A stretch of DNA of 64,000 bases from positions 17,865,758 to 17,929,757 of the forward strand of contig CM073323.1 of NCBI GenBank assembly GCA_037043015.1. Direction: 5' to 3'. A model generated the notes under the pieces. That model was not told where the DNA came from, searched no databases, and saw only the letters and a list, made by a program, of their open reading frames with translations. Each line of letters opens with the position of its first letter. Position 1 is the stretch's first letter. The translations under genes and the position numbers were made by a program. Positions 24,629 through 37,179 of the stretch are shown here, in pieces. Origin of the DNA: Bryum argenteum (lineage: Eukaryota; Streptophyta; Bryopsida; Bryales; Bryaceae).

Positions 24629-25005
24629 ATGGAGCGACGTGACGATTCTTTGAAGGTTTTCGATGGTACAAAGTTTGGTGTATGGAAGTTCCACATGGAG
24701 ATTTGCTTTGAGGAGAAGATGGTTTTGGACGTTATCAACAGATCTTCGGTAGCGCCTTCTCTCAGCGAGCCAGAGGAACTTCGCGAACTATGGAACAAAA
24801 AGAACTCGATGGCTCGGCGAATGATCAGTTCCGCTGTCACTCTCCCTGTTCTCGAGAACCTAGTAAACTGCACTACAACAACGTGAGTAAAGCGTGGAGG
24901 TTTTGGAAACCAAACACCGTTAAGGTTTTCGAGCGTTTGAACGTTATCTTTGACGAGACCTTAAACTATTGTTCAACACTGTTTCCAGGTGAACATGTAC
25001 AATAA
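24629..25005 (+). pseudogene. Copia gag N-terminus, frameshifted
   Basis: Starts MERRDDSLKVFDGTKFGVWK, the usual form of copia gag (a short lead, then GxNFxxWK-like). After about 75 residues the gag-like text continues in another frame (VFERLNVIFDETLNY) and stops near 25003. The start is repeated at 31678 with variant bases. Confidence 0.6.
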
Positions 25006-25040
25006 GTGATATTCCGTACAATATCTTTCCGGACTTTGAA

Positions 25041-27023
25041 GTGTATATTCCAAATTCGGACACAAGTGAAATTTCCACAAGACCTTATTCACAGGATATG
25101 GATGGTTCTCTCTCAAAATCGCTAGACAATCCTTGTTCCATCATGCGTAACTCTTCAGTGGGAGATACCTTGCCTACGGCTGATGACACTCACATTATGG
25201 AGGAAAACTCTTCAGTTTCTCTTCCAGTGGGAGAGCTTTCTCCAATGGTTACCGATCAACGTCAGTCTTCACCTCAGGCTTTGAGCAGTCAACATTCATC
25301 AAATTTTTCTCCTTACTATGATTCCTCACCAAATATACCTAAACTTCGCTCAATACCGAAGATCTATGCTACTAAAGGAAACTTATCAGATGAGGAGCTC
25401 AGTCATTCTAGACGTTCCCATGCAGCTTTGGTTGACTCAGCTAGTACATATAGGGAGCCTTAAACCTACAAGGCAGCCTTAAAGTCACCGGATGTTTCTT
25501 CTTGGCAGGATGCCATGAACAGAGAATACCAATCGCTCATTGATAACCGAACGTGGACTCTTATTGAACCTCCTCCAGATACAAAGATCATCTTGAACAA
25601 GTCGGTGTACAAGTTGAAGTATCGGGCTTCTGGAGAGATTGACAAATATAAGGCTCGACTTGTGGCGAAAGGCTATAGCCAAGTTGCTGGTATTGATTAT
25701 GAGGAAACATATAGTCCCGTAATCAAACATGCTTCTATTCGTACCATTTTTGTTGTAGGAGCGGCTCGCCAGATGCAATTAATGCAATTTGACATTGGTA
25801 CCGCTTACCTCAATGGTGACCTAGCTGAAGACATTTTCATGAAGCAACCTGGAGGATACGAGGATGTCAATCACCGAGGTTATGTTTGTTGACTTCACAA
25901 GAGTTTGTATGGACTCAAGCAGTCCGGACGACAGTGGAATTTGAAATTCGACAATTTTCTTAAGCGACATGATCTTACACCAAGCGATTATGACTCATGC
26001 GTTTACTATCGAGTTAATTCGACCTGGGATATAGATACAATTGTTGGTATCTTTGTAGACGATGGCATGGCATGTTCTACGGATCCTACCGTACTCGACA
26101 TTATCGTCAAGCACCTCGAATCAGAATTCAAAGTCATGCTGAGTAACGTGGAGTACTACGTTGGATTTCAAATTCAACGAGATCCTTTCACAGGTTCTAT
26201 TTTCATACACCAATCTAAGTATATTGATGATATTGTGAAACGCTTTAATATGGCAAATGCGAATCTTGTTTCTACACCGGCGGATCCACATTCTCCTATT
26301 TGGGACGACCCCGAAGATGAACCCTTGAGCCCTGAGATACCCTTCAAAGCGATAGTTGGATCGATTATGTACGCAGTGGTTCTTACAAGATTTGATATCT
26401 GCTACGCTGTTAGTCGAGTTGCAACATACACCGACCGGCCGAGACATCGGCATTGGATAGCTGCCAAACAAATTTTGCGTTATCTCAAAGGCACAGCTAA
26501 TTTCGGAATTCTCTATCATGGTTCGATAAACCATTTGACTCTTCATGGATATTGCGACGCCGACTTCTCGAATGACCAAGACGACCGGAAGTCAAGAACC
26601 GGCTACGTCATGATTCTAAGCAATGGAGCTATAGATTGGACGAGCAAAAGGCAGGGGTGCACAGCTGAATCGACTGGCGAGGCTGAGTTTGTCACTATTG
26701 CTGAGGCTTTGAAAGATACGCTATGGCTCGCTAATCTCCTCAGAAGCCTTGGCATTCATCAAGATGCTCCTACGATCCTCTATTCAGATAACCAGGGTGC
26801 TATTCATCTTGTGAAAAATCCGCGTTACCGCAAGAAGACGAAACATATTGAGCGCAAGTATTACTTCAGTCGGGAGAAGTTCAATAAGCGACAAATGGAC
26901 ATCCAGTATGTCAACACAAAAAATCAACTCGCCGATGTCTTTACTAAAGTTGTGCTACGGGAAGCTTTCTCTTCATCTGTATCTCTTCTTGGACTTACCG
27001 AGACTCCACCGTACGCTAAGTAA
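25041..27023 (+). pseudogene. Copia linker, reverse transcriptase and RNase H with stops
   Basis: A serine/proline-rich linker ends in TAA at 25461. RT follows from about 25500 (WQDAMNREYQSLIDNRTWTL), with KYKARLVAKGYSQ, the LNGDL block, a TGA in place of a codon at 25890, then LYGLKQSGRQWN and the catalytic FVDDGMA near 26055. RNase H runs from about 26550 with YCDADFSND, AESTGEAEF, YSDNQGAIHLVKNP and the closing VNTKNQLADVFTK. This is the standard Ty1/copia order. The two stops and the missing integrase make it non-functional. Confidence 0.9.
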
Positions 27024-27344
27024 TGATTTGCGACTTCAACAAAGCGTGCGCGGGAAAATTTTTGAATTAAAACTCAACGAGTGGGAGAGACTAATCGAGT
27101 TTCGTTTCGTTCGAATGTTCATATACTCGAGTGGGAGTGTTGGATGAATTTCGTTTAATATGAAGATCGATTACTTTTGTCCGTTCCACCACCGTACATA
27201 AGCTTGCTGTACATTGATAGTTCTTACCTTGCACAGATGTTTCCGTAGGAGTGTTTGTAGTGCGCTAGTGTTGTCTTTCACAGCTGCGCTTAAGCGGTGT
27301 GAAGTGTAAGCACGGTGAATAACTTCCTTCCATTATTTTTGGTC

Positions 27345-28030
27345 ATTTACCAAAATTTTGATATAGTGCGCACGTCCCACTAAGAGTGACAAAAGATATG
27401 CCGGATAAAGAAGCCAATCTGACAGAGAAGAGGTTTCGACGAAGATCTGGGACGTACAGAATTCTTCAGAGCGTGCCATGTTGCTGACAACCATTAACCG
27501 TAAGCATAATATTGATATCACTCCTTTCTAGAACCCAAGCGTCCTGATCATCGGCCACAGCAACAGACCATTTGCCAGGATCAACTGGAGTAAAGTTTGA
27601 AAACCAATCTCTATATTCAGTCATATGCTCAGTCGCACCAGTGTCCGCATACCACGTCCGTGAGTCAAGATTGACACTAAGTGCTTGAGAATGTCGACTT
27701 ATTGTCATGAACGGGTAAAAATCACTCTCAGCGGAGTTGCAATCAGAATCATGATCAGAGTTGCATAATATAGGTTGACTCGTAGCAGTATTTGCATCAC
27801 TCTGTTTTCGAGAATTGTTAGAATTTCGAGAAGATTTCTCAGATCTCTTAGAATCAGACCGAGGCGGTTCCGGACATTCATCTCGCCAATGACGTGGTTT
27901 CCCACAATTGTAGCACAAGGAATTAGTTGTCTTTGATTTCTTTCTAATAACACATAGTGCTGTAGCACATTTCTCAGAGCGCTTCCCATTTATCTATTCG
28001 TATCTTGCATATGATCTGCTGCTTTGTAGC
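27345..28030 (-). pseudogene. Inverted copia gag zinc-knuckle and protease fragment
   Basis: On the minus strand a frame reads CYNCGKPRHWRDEC, the CX2CX4HX4C zinc knuckle that packages RNA. A basic/serine linker follows, then WYADTGATEHM, the aspartic protease active site (DTGAT). The gag-like text extends upstream to 28030, where the CACTA element interrupts it. It is opposite in orientation to the copia pol frame to its left and is probably part of the deleted middle of a related element. Confidence 0.8.
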
Positions 28031-28069
28031 CACTATAAGAAACCTGCGTTTTTAGTGATGTTGTAAATG

Positions 28070-28640
28070 ATGTCTAAAAAGACAATGTAGACATTAATTC
28101 GGATGTCTTATAGACGATAAGACATCCTAGACATAACAGATGTCTAAACAAACGTTTAAAAAGACACGAAGATGTCTTAAGATCGAAGATGTCTTAAGGT
28201 AATTTTAGAAGGATAAAAAGTGTGCCACGTGGGTGCCACGTAGATGACACATCAGCTTGAAGTGGACGGGCAGTGCCACATGGGGATGAAATTCATCATG
28301 ATGTGGAATTTTACATGGTCCCACGAAAGATGACGTGGCGGCGCCAGAATCCTACGTGGACCCGAGAAAATCCGACGTGGCACGCGGGAAAAGTTGATGT
28401 GGACCCGGGAAAATGACGTGGCATGCCACGTCAGCATATTGCGAAGGTTTTATGCTCCTATCATGATAGTTTTAGACATCAGTTAAGACAACTTAAATGT
28501 CTTGGAAGACATCTTAGATGTTGTACAAGATATCTTGCGAGACGTATGCAATGTCTTACAACATATCTTAGTAGACAATTTTTATGTCTTATAAGGTGTT
28601 TCCAGTGCGTAGAATGATGTTTAGGTTGATGTCCTTATTA
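28070..28640. repeat. Left subterminal repeat array of the CACTA element
   Basis: Dense copies of GATGTCTTA, AGACATC and variants in both orientations flank a GC-richer block (28224-28437) with repeated CACGTGG, GACGTGG and CCACGTC motifs. The right end has the same AGACATC repeats near 31415-31610. Confidence 0.75.
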
Positions 28641-29562
28641 AATTTGTCATGTTTGCTCGAATGTTTGTAACGACATCCCCTAAGACATCAATGTGAACGT
28701 TTTGTGTTAAACATGATGTTTGCAACAATGTTACTATTGATGTTTTTTGGGCATATGAAAGGACATCTAGGATGACATTTTTAGAGGTTTATATAGTCAT
28801 CAGATCTGTAATCCACAGACGTCTCACATAACATCAATTGTAAACATTGTCACATCAAAAAGTATGAGTCAAACATATATTGCCATTAAAACCTAGGTCA
28901 TTAAAACCTCAAATAACACAAAACTAGAGTATTTACTAACACGCGTGTCAACAACTACGATATACTACGCATCCACAATCTGAACTCCGTAAGTCCCTCC
29001 ACTACCATCGCTTGCTGTCGATACCCGTATGGTCATGTGCATGTCCCGCCGCTACACATATTCAATAAGCCAATATCAATTGCATTTAAAGAAGGGTTTG
29101 TAAAGGTAAAAAAATTCTGATTTAATTCCATTTAATTGCACTACCTAGGTTGAGATGGTTTACTTCCTAAGGTCAAGATATCGACACAATTAGACATTCT
29201 TGCAAACATCTGCTTAGACATTTCTTCAGACATCCTTCTAGACATCATTAAAAACAACGTTATAGACATCTATGCATAGATCTGTTCCACTCACCTACAA
29301 GCACGCATGTCGCTTCGCGGCCTCAGATCGTGTTCGCTGCCCCGACCCCTTATGTCCCACCTTCCAAAACAGAATTCCATCAACACATTTAGACATCTTC
29401 ATAGACACGCTCTAAGACATCTTGCAGACATCATCATAGACATCTTTTACAACAAATCAAATATCACAAGTACTAGGGTTTCCTTCACAACAAATCAAAT
29501 ACTACAAGTCCTAGGGTTTCTTGTACAAGATGCTTTTGAAACCCAGTACCTCTTAAGTAGCA

Positions 29563-29935
29563 AATCTTAGCCACATGAAGAAGGAAACCTACTCTTGAGA
29601 GCTACTGGATTTCTACAAATACTATTCTCTTATTGTAGTTAACGATCATTTTGAAACTGAATGGAAACAATTTCGAAATCCTCTATACTTTAAATACAAA
29701 CTCTTTGGAAAAACTAAGGCAAAATGAGCTTTGTAATTCCATTTGAAGATCTCATGACCTAACTATGGCGGCGGCAACAAACCTTAGCCACATGAAGAAG
29801 CAAACATTAGCCTCTACACTCCAAACACTAACTGTTTGAAAAAATGAAGGCAAAAATGAGCTTCGTGCGGCCTCTAATTCTACTTAAAGGTCTCATGACC
29901 TAACTATGGCGGCGGCGGCAAACTGTAGCCGCCTC
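29563..29935 (+). repeat. Diverged direct duplication inside the CACTA element
   Basis: Two copies of a block of about 180 bases, each containing TTAGCCACATGAAGAAG, AGGCAAAA-TGAGCTT and CTCATGACCTAACTATGGCG followed by GCG repeats. This might be captured host sequence that was duplicated; it is not recognisable. Confidence 0.55.
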
Positions 29936-31199
29936 TGTTCATCCATTGAAGTCAATGAAAATCATCCCTGTAGATGGTTCTGGATGCTGTCGTAGATGTC
30001 ATCTTCGACATCTTCATAGACATCATGTTAGACATTTTCATGAACGTCATCTTAGACATCCCTGCAGACATTATCGTAAACATCTGATGACATCTTCAGG
30101 GTTTCAATCACAACATATTAACTATAAAAGATTTTTTGTTTTCCCTCACAACAAATCAAATACCAGATGCTTTAAAGTTCTTTCCACAACAAAGCACGTA
30201 TTGTAAGTCTTAGAGTTTCTTCCACAACAAATCAAATAATCTTTATTGATAGAAAAAGTGTGGAATTACAATCATGAGACTATTTATAGTCTTCCATGGT
30301 GATAGGCTCTCTTTTAAACTCTCAACTACCTTTTATTTCTACCTTAACTAACTTTCCAACTAACTTTCTTAATACTAATTCTATTCTAGAATTGTCTCCT
30401 AAATTGTATTAAATTGCTACTTTCATAAATTCATATTTCTTGTAAATTTTCTTTAATTTGTATAATACTGGTTGTTGATGATAGAGTAATGTGTAGTCTT
30501 GCCATTAGACAATAATAATCTAATTCATAAGTAATCAATAATATTTAATTCCTTCTTGAAGTAAGCCAAAAAACATTGTTTATTGTTTTTATTTTCGTCT
30601 TATATTTTCTTTAAGTATTTGAGAATTACCCTCAATCGGAGACCCGCGCCAATGGAGGACAAGTAGTAAGAGAAAAGATTGATATTATTCTAAAAAGACC
30701 CTTAAGTACTGCCGCTTTTTAGTAAATGAAGTTTAGGAGGATGTCGTGCAGGACATCTTCATAGACATCCGAGTAAATGTCTACGCGGACATTCATGCCT
30801 GACTGTAGTTGTGGTAAGTTGGACATCGTGTTAGACATCCGACTAGATGTTGAATGACTTGTCAACTGGTCCAACGTGGAGTTTTTGTTGCCATGTAGAT
30901 AAAGCGCTGTAAATAACTTTTTTAATCTATGTCCACATGTTTTTTGAGGATTAAATGTCCACGAAATTACCTTTACTTTTTTTTTTGGCACCATTGTTAT
31001 CTTATAGATATTATATTTTATATATAATATTTTTTAAATATTTAAATATTTTTAAATCATAAAAAATTACAGAATTATAATATTCTAATTTATTTGAATA
31101 TAATAAAAATTTACAAAATATATTTTTATTGAAATATAATTATATATTTTAATATTTTTTTAAAAAATAGACCAATGAAAAAATAGTGAAAATAGACTG

Positions 31200-31330
31200 A
31201 AATTAGTATTTTCAGTATTGCCACGTCACATAATGATTTAGAAAAAAAAAAAAAAAAAAAAAAAAACTAAAGTGTGATGTTTTTTTTCTACTTTTGAATA
31301 CTGCTGCCCATTCACCTACTCTTTTAACAT
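31200..31330. repeat. AT-rich tract and poly(A) in the CACTA element
   Basis: Very AT-rich sequence from about 31000 leads to an A run near 31241-31266. No gene. Confidence 0.6.
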
Positions 31331-31625
31331 TAGAAATGCTTTTTACTCTGTCCACCAGTAAATTTTGGTCGTTTTTACCTTGTTGGTCCAAAATCCCTTG
31401 CCAACGTGGCAGTTTGATGTCTATCCAGATGTCTTTAAAGACATCCATGTCTTCACCAACATCTTCTTGTTTGGTGATGTCTTCATACCCCTCCAATCCA
31501 AAACGTGCCCGTTAGACGTACAGACATCCTCCTGTCTTCGAAGACATCTTTTAAGACAGTAAGACATCACAAAATATATTAGACATCACATAAGACATCG
31601 CAAAAAACAGGAGTTTCTTATAGTG

Positions 31626-31710
31626 AGCTATTTTTCACAGGTTATGGGCCTTATCTCTTCGCTATAGACAATAGAAAATGGAGCGACGTGACAATTCTTT
31701 GAAGGTTTAT
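31626..31710 (+). mobile_element. Second half of the copia leader split by CACTA
   Basis: Continues the 24575-24660 sequence (GGTTATGGGCC, then TCTCTTCGCTATAGACAATA) and the gag start MERRD at 31678. It diverges after about 31708. Together with 27925-28030 it forms a second copy of the chimeric leader. Confidence 0.7.
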
Positions 31711-31789
31711 ATCCCAGCCTCTTCCACACTTTTGAAAAGTGGGGCTAGCTTGCATCATGCAACACTTTGGTCTAGCTGCCACTATGTGG

Positions 31790-32021
31790 TGGCAAGGCAT
31801 CACTGCTCTCTCCAATGCTCAAAAACCTCTTCATCATTTTCCGCGCAGGTGAAAACATGGATACCATTTGCTCGCAAATCCCGGTAGTTGATCAGGCTAC
31901 GGGGTGCGGCTGGAGCATACATAGCTAGAGTACATTTGAGGGGGAATCCCCCGGGCAATATAACCACTGCCCAGCCCTCCCGGAATTTAAAGTTCCGGCT
32001 TCCGGCTTGTGAGGTTATCAC
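31790..32021 (-). pseudogene. Copia pol fragment, minus strand
   Basis: The minus strand reads APAAPRSLINYRDLRANGIH, matching the post-protease region of the copia element at 49306 (APxAPRNLISYRDLRSNGIH-like). It is truncated on both sides. The same lineage as the 46-51 kb element, but a separate fragment. Confidence 0.6.
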
Positions 32022-32103
32022 AATTCAACCAGGATCCGTCCTTGCAGAACTTAAAGTTCCGCCTTCTGGCTTGTGACAATATCACAATTCAACCAGGATC
32101 CGC
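31989..32103 (+). repeat. 64-base direct repeat, two units
   Basis: AAAGTTCCGGCTTCCGGCTT near 31989 recurs with small changes at 32053. Both are followed by TATCACAATTCAACCAGGAT. Confidence 0.8.
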
Positions 32104-32631
32104 AGATGCAAGAAGACTCACTCATAACATACATTCTAGGTGGGTCCGGACCCCTCTGATTGATTAGACCGACTTAGATAGTAAAAATACGCCCAAGTAC
32201 AAAATGACACTAAGAATACACCCAATCGCAAAACAAAAGTAAGCATACGACAATAACATAACTCTGGTGTTAGAAGATTGTTTTGTTTTGTTTTTTTTTT
32301 TTTTTTCAACCATTCGGATCGACCGTTGGCTCCTTCCTCCCTAGAATCTTCAGAACTATTGTCTCTTGGTTGATATCATTTTCTTGCCTGATTGAAACTC
32401 CATCATATCGACTTGGTGCATGCGACGTGCAATGATGTCCTCTACTCTTTGGCAAATTCTAAGCAAGCTTCTTTACAGAATACTTTGTACCCTATGCAAG
32501 CTCTCTCCAAAAATTGTATAAAAGCAAAAAGAAAACTAAAATCAAGCTCTCGGCTGGTAGAGTCACGTGCTGATAATGTGTAGTGAGCAAGAAAAAAGAG
32601 GAAGCAATAAATGGTACTGAAAAGAAAGATA

Positions 32632-32637
<6 letters not shown>
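32104..32637. other. No supported gene
   Basis: Ordinary AT-rich sequence with a T run near 32290-32306. Nothing recognised. Confidence 0.3.

Positions 32638-32695
<58 letters not shown>
32638..32695. repeat. (TA)n microsatellite
   Basis: About 28 uninterrupted TA units. Confidence 0.95.
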
Positions 32696-32697
<2 letters not shown>

Positions 32698-33073
32698 TCC
32701 AGAAAAGACTTTTACTTAACTTGAACTAACCGGAAGATAAGATCTGGTAGAAGGTTCTAGAAGGTTCCGAGGTCGCTCATCACAACATTTTCGACATGAG
32801 GGGTTAAGGTAACATAAGAATGCAAGGTATATGCGGAGAAATATGGGAACGGAGGAGGGGAACGCGGGAACAGGGTGAAATGGCAGGGAACACGGCACGG
32901 GCATGGAAGCCCGGCATTCGATTGATCGATCGATCGATCGACTTCGTCGTCGCCCCACCGCGCACCATCGCTCGCACAGTACTTGTCTCCTTCACTTCCC
33001 CTCTCGCGATCGCATCTCCGAAGGCGCCATAGCTGCCTTCGCCTTCACCTCGTATCATCACCACTGCCCCCAG

Positions 33074-33216
33074 GTTTCCCCCTCACCCACCCTCATTCTC
33101 CCTTTCTCAAATTATTCGCTTTCCATCATTCTCTTTTTCGCCTCTTCTCGTACCCTGGATCGCCTCTTAGGGTTCACAATCCCCACAAATCACTAAATTC
33201 TCATTCTCCATTGCAG
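33074..33216 (+). other. Predicted 5' untranslated intron of MPC1
   Basis: The donor CAG|GTTTCC at 33073/33074 and acceptor TTGCAG|GG at 33216/33217 lie just upstream of the ATG at 33224. The sequence between is C/T-rich. The upstream exon start is not defined. Confidence 0.45.
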
Positions 33217-33223
33217 GGTCATC

Positions 33224-34215
33224 ATGGCCGCCATGAGAGCGTTCTGGAACAGTCCCGTGGGGCCGAAGACCACGCACTTCTGGGGCCCAGTGGCCAATTG
33301 GGGTTTCGTAGCTGCGGTAAGCGCTCCTCATTCTAATTGATACTGAATGTCCTTACGAATCTGCAATCGAGTTGAATGACATTTCAAGAAGATCACCAGG
33401 TTACCTGTTCGCTACACAAGAAATGTATTGGATGGTAAACAGTGTAAATGCGATTTCTTGAACATTATCAGTAATTGCATGTTCCAATCATTCCAGCTGC
33501 AGCATTGCCTGGATCTCTGGATAGATTCGGGTTTATGGTCATCCATTTTGATAGAATTTCCTCTCATTCTGGTACTTGCCAAGCATGTTCATAACTTGAT
33601 TAGTAGAATTCGGGATGTTTCTATGATTATCCAGCTTATGTAGTAGCATAATATGGTAGTGATATACTGAGGTGGTCTTTAGGTTCTGGATAGGAGATTA
33701 ACCAAAAGTCTTAAACTCAATTCGGCAATATGGCCATTTCATTCGGAACGCCGGATCTCCCCGATCATTGTTGATAAGTGTGCTGGATTTGTAGGGAGGC
33801 TGACTATTTCTGTTAATGTACGCGTTTGTGTAGTGGACTTACAATTGTGGTGTCATGGTTTTAGGGTTTGGTAGACACGCAGAAGCCTCCGGAAATGATA
33901 TCAGGGAACATGACAGGAGTGATGTGCGTGTACTCGTGTCTATTCATGAGGTTTGCATGGATGGTGCAGCCACGAAATTACCTCCTTTTCGGTGTACATG
34001 CTTCCAACGAGTGTGTGCAACTGTACCAATTCCAGCGTTGGTACCGATGGTATAGCGCGCAGTAAGTGCCTTGCATACATTTCATGGTTTTTGTTTCTGC
34101 ATGAGCTTTCTGCGCGGTTGGTGTAATACATTTCTTCCTGTCATTGCATGGTGTATGTGATTGCAGACGTACTACTGTAGTGCGTGAGCCGACCATTCTT
34201 CAGAAAGATATGTGA
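33224..34215 (+). CDS. MPC1: Mitochondrial pyruvate carrier subunit 1 (MPC1)
   Basis: Coding exons 33224-33316, 33865-34061 and 34167-34215 join in frame to 112 codons, near the usual plant length of about 109. MPC1 pairs with MPC2-type subunits in the inner mitochondrial membrane to import pyruvate for the pyruvate dehydrogenase complex. Family signatures are clear: [20 protein letters not shown] at residues 9-28, then [35 protein letters not shown] and [11 protein letters not shown]. The protein is short, with hydrophobic helices at about 22-40, 50-68 and 75-95 and no separate presequence, as is usual. The poorly conserved tail is encoded by the last 49-base exon. The first ATG is chosen because it directly precedes the conserved start and follows a clear acceptor. 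Confidence 0.95.
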
Positions 34216-35470
34216 AGATAAACAAACAATTGAAGTATCTTTGTCCTGATGGTGGGTTTCGTGTGTTTATTACTGAACTGCAGGCCAGACATGGACCCCA
34301 AGACCAAACGCCATTGATCACACGACTCGTTTTGCTTTTTTTCTTCTGGTTTCTTTGCAATTCCTACCACGCTGGTCTTTATATCATAAAAGGCGTCCTC
34401 CCTCTGTTGCTTGCTTGCTATGCTATGCTATGCTATGCTGCCTGTTGGTCGAGGGTGTAGCCCAAATGTTGCTAGAAAAAGTCCTATCATTATCCAAAGC
34501 ACTTTCGACGCAATGTTTTTTCAACGCCATTGTAAGCATTCTCCTGCAGCTACCTGCAAGAATTGGTGCTGTAGTCTTCTTTCTTGCAACCTCTCAACAA
34601 GAATCAACGTTTTCGTGTTAAGTTTGTTCGTCATTATGTCAGTAATATAATGTCCTTGACGTTGTGTATAATAATCACCCTTCTGGTACTGTGACTACAC
34701 ACAGCTCTCTCTGTGTGTTTCCTTCGTTCAGGTCTCTCTCTTCGTTTACATGTGTTATGCAGAGTAAGTTGTTGAGTTTTTAGCATGCATGCGATTAAGA
34801 GTGATTTTGTGCAGGGGAGTGAAAACACTACCGTCAATGGCACTTACTAGGTATGTAAGTTCCATGATTTTTCGTATCCCTCGATGCGTCAAAGTGTTCA
34901 CTGTGAAATTCAAGTATCCTTATCCCTGTCAAATCATAAGTTATCAGGCCGAAGCATGACAACCTTTGTGATAAGGCATTTGCAACTACTTTCTCCTTGG
35001 GCTTTGAGGGATAAAAGTGCACGAGGAGTCTCCCATTTTTGTTTGGTTTGCTGCTCTTCATTGTCTATTCATGTGAGTCTTCTTCTCCTTCAGGATGTCA
35101 TCGTTATCAAGCTTGATTTAGATCTTTGTTTTGAGAATAATCTGAATTCTCAAGTGTTGTGTGTAAATTACACTCATAAGTGGTGTTCTTGTTTAGGGAT
35201 GATTGAGTTGTCCTTTTCCTCTTGTAAAAGGATTGCCCCTTATGTTCATATCTATACTAGTATGCCCTTGCGACGGTGCCACACCCGCTGAAATACTTTT
35301 ACCATGCCCCTCTTGTTCTTTCTCCTAACTATATAATTAGGTCATTTCTATTTCTGTAATTTTTGGTGAGTCGAGGGCCATAAATACTTCAAAATTCAAT
35401 ATCTTGGGACCTGTTGACCCGTTTTGTGATCTACTTGTTTTCCACAACTCTACAAAAAAACCCATTTCAT
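34216..35470. other. Downstream of MPC1, no further gene supported
   Basis: Holds the MPC1 3' untranslated region and a (CTATG) microsatellite at 34419-34440. T-rich sequence follows. Open frames up to 135 codons (34884-35288) have no recognisable motif. Confidence 0.35.
34419..34440 (+). repeat. (CTATG)n microsatellite
   Basis: Four to five units of CTATG. Confidence 0.85.
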
Positions 35471-35479
35471 GCGGCCTGA

Positions 35480-36459
35480 TCTTAATGGCGGTCTCTCAAA
35501 ACATAATGTTCACAAAACAAAAGAGACTACTTGCCTTAAATAAGAGATGTGATAGCCTTTTTATAAACTTAAGTAGGACATTTTGGATGAAGGGTTTAAA
35601 GTTTGAAGAGCCATACCTTCTTCACTTAAATATTGTTTTTTACAGATACACTTGTATAAGGTTCCACATTGAGTCTAGTTTGTGTGATGAGAATTGCAAG
35701 GCTGTAAATGAAGTTTAAAATTAATTGCGTGCATTATAGTGAAGGCAACATTTGGTATTAAGTTTTCAAACATTGCAAGCCAATTAAATAAAATTAAGAA
35801 TGGATTTCCTTTACGTGAGAATGATATTTAGATGAATCCCAATAACTTTCTAATTGGGAGGTTTGGATTCAAGCAACTTCGGTATTGGATTTGCAATGAT
35901 GTTATTTCATGAATGGATGATTTTTGAGGAGCTATTTCTCCTTCATCGACATTAAAAGTGAGCTTTATTTTTGGTATGGATTCCAATTTTTATAAGTTTT
36001 GGCGGTTTTCACCACTGTCAGGGTAATTCTTCAGCCAAGAAATTTTTATTTTGGTTTTCTTTTTTCCAAAGTTGTTATTGTAGCTACAATTATCATCAAA
36101 GTATACATTTAATACTTTTAATTCGTTCAATACGAAGTTGAGAGAATTAAACTTTTGAATAGAGTTTGATGGTATTGTTATTGTGGTAACCATTCATCAA
36201 ATTAAACCTACGGTCTAAATTGTTCGTAGTAATTATGGTTGTTACCGAGATAAAAGTAAACAACTTTCTAGTCATAGAGTTTTTGTTGTAGTAGCTTTGC
36301 TGGTTGTAGTAGTATTGTAAATTTAGTTACATGATTTACAATAAGTTTATTACCAAATGGCATGATTAAGATTTGAATAACTTACCCCTATTTTCATTCT
36401 GAGATCTTCGTGAAAATGTCTTTCTTGGTTAAAAATAAGTTGGCACGTATAGGGGTTAA
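35480..36459 (+). mobile_element. Decayed D-type TTAA element
   Basis: The right end TATAGGGGTTAA is preserved (TTAA at 36456-36459). The interior follows element D (AACATTGCAAGCCAATTAAA near 35770). The left end is not recognisable, so its position is estimated from the length of about 980. Confidence 0.45.
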
Positions 36460-37179
36460 AATAGTTGTTTGTTTGTTTGGTCCATTGCGTTGTCAACAAG
36501 ATCCTGGAGATAGGTGGTCAAATAAGGGCCCAAGAGGTGCCGTCCAAGGCACATGTTTTTGTAATTGTACTATCAATACTGATTCAATGTGTAAATTGCG
36601 AGGTATGAAATTTTAGAGTATTTATGGTTCCAAAATTTTTGAATAATGAAAAATTGTCTTGATTTATAAGTGACAAATTGTAGAAAAGTGGATTGAGAAA
36701 ACTTCTAGCCTTTTTATCTTAGTGACCGTAGGAGGGACAAGTGTAGGAATAACAATAGAATCCGGACAGGGTCTTCGTTTCGAATATGTTTGGGATTAGA
36801 TCAAGGTTGGGGTTTGGAACATGGACAGAGGTTTGAGATGGAGACAAAGACAAGGATGCAGATATGGATATGTATAGAGTTCATAATGTGTTTTGAGATA
36901 TTATATATATATATATAATTGTGCTTTAAGACAAGGGCACCGATAGAGACATGTACATAAATTGGGTTCTAAATAGAGAGAGGAACTACATATTTCCAAT
37001 TATTTATTCGGGTATAGCAACGCTACAACCTGCATGGAACATATGAGTTTAGTTGAAAAACACAACTTTTTAAAAACATCATGTAGAGGAAAAAGGTAAG
37101 TTATCTATATTCCAACCACACAATTCCCTTATAAACTCATTATAAGTCATGTGGATCAGTTGAAAACTTATTACCAAAT

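Larger units (their letters stand above)
24484..27150 (+). mobile_element. Rearranged Ty1/copia retrotransposon, integrase deleted
   Basis: A leader (24484-24628) precedes a gag start at 24629 (MERRDDSLKVFDGTKFGVWK). The pre-RT linker (25041-25463) then follows with no protease or integrase between, and after it reverse transcriptase and RNase H. The purine-rich GAGTGGGAG just before TGTTGG near 27139 could be a polypurine tract and LTR start. I could not find two matching LTRs. The first 100 bases of the leader also encode, on the opposite strand, a piece of gag, so this is a chimera. Confidence 0.7.
28031..31625. mobile_element. CACTA transposon, non-autonomous (3595 bases)
   Basis: Ends CACTATAAGAAACCTG and, at the right, GAGTTTCTTATAGTG, i.e. 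CACTA termini of the En/Spm type. The target duplication is AGC (28028-28030 and 31626-31628). The undisturbed paralogous sequence at about 24570-24600 reads TTTGTAGCTATTT, the empty site. Many copies of AGACATC or its complement lie near both ends, as expected of subterminal transposase-binding repeats. No transposase frame is visible. Confidence 0.9.

Noticed and set aside
32716-33336. Several open frames of 70-117 codons around the MPC1 start
   Set aside because: They arise from GC-rich 5' untranslated sequence and read through the MPC1 exon in wrong frames.
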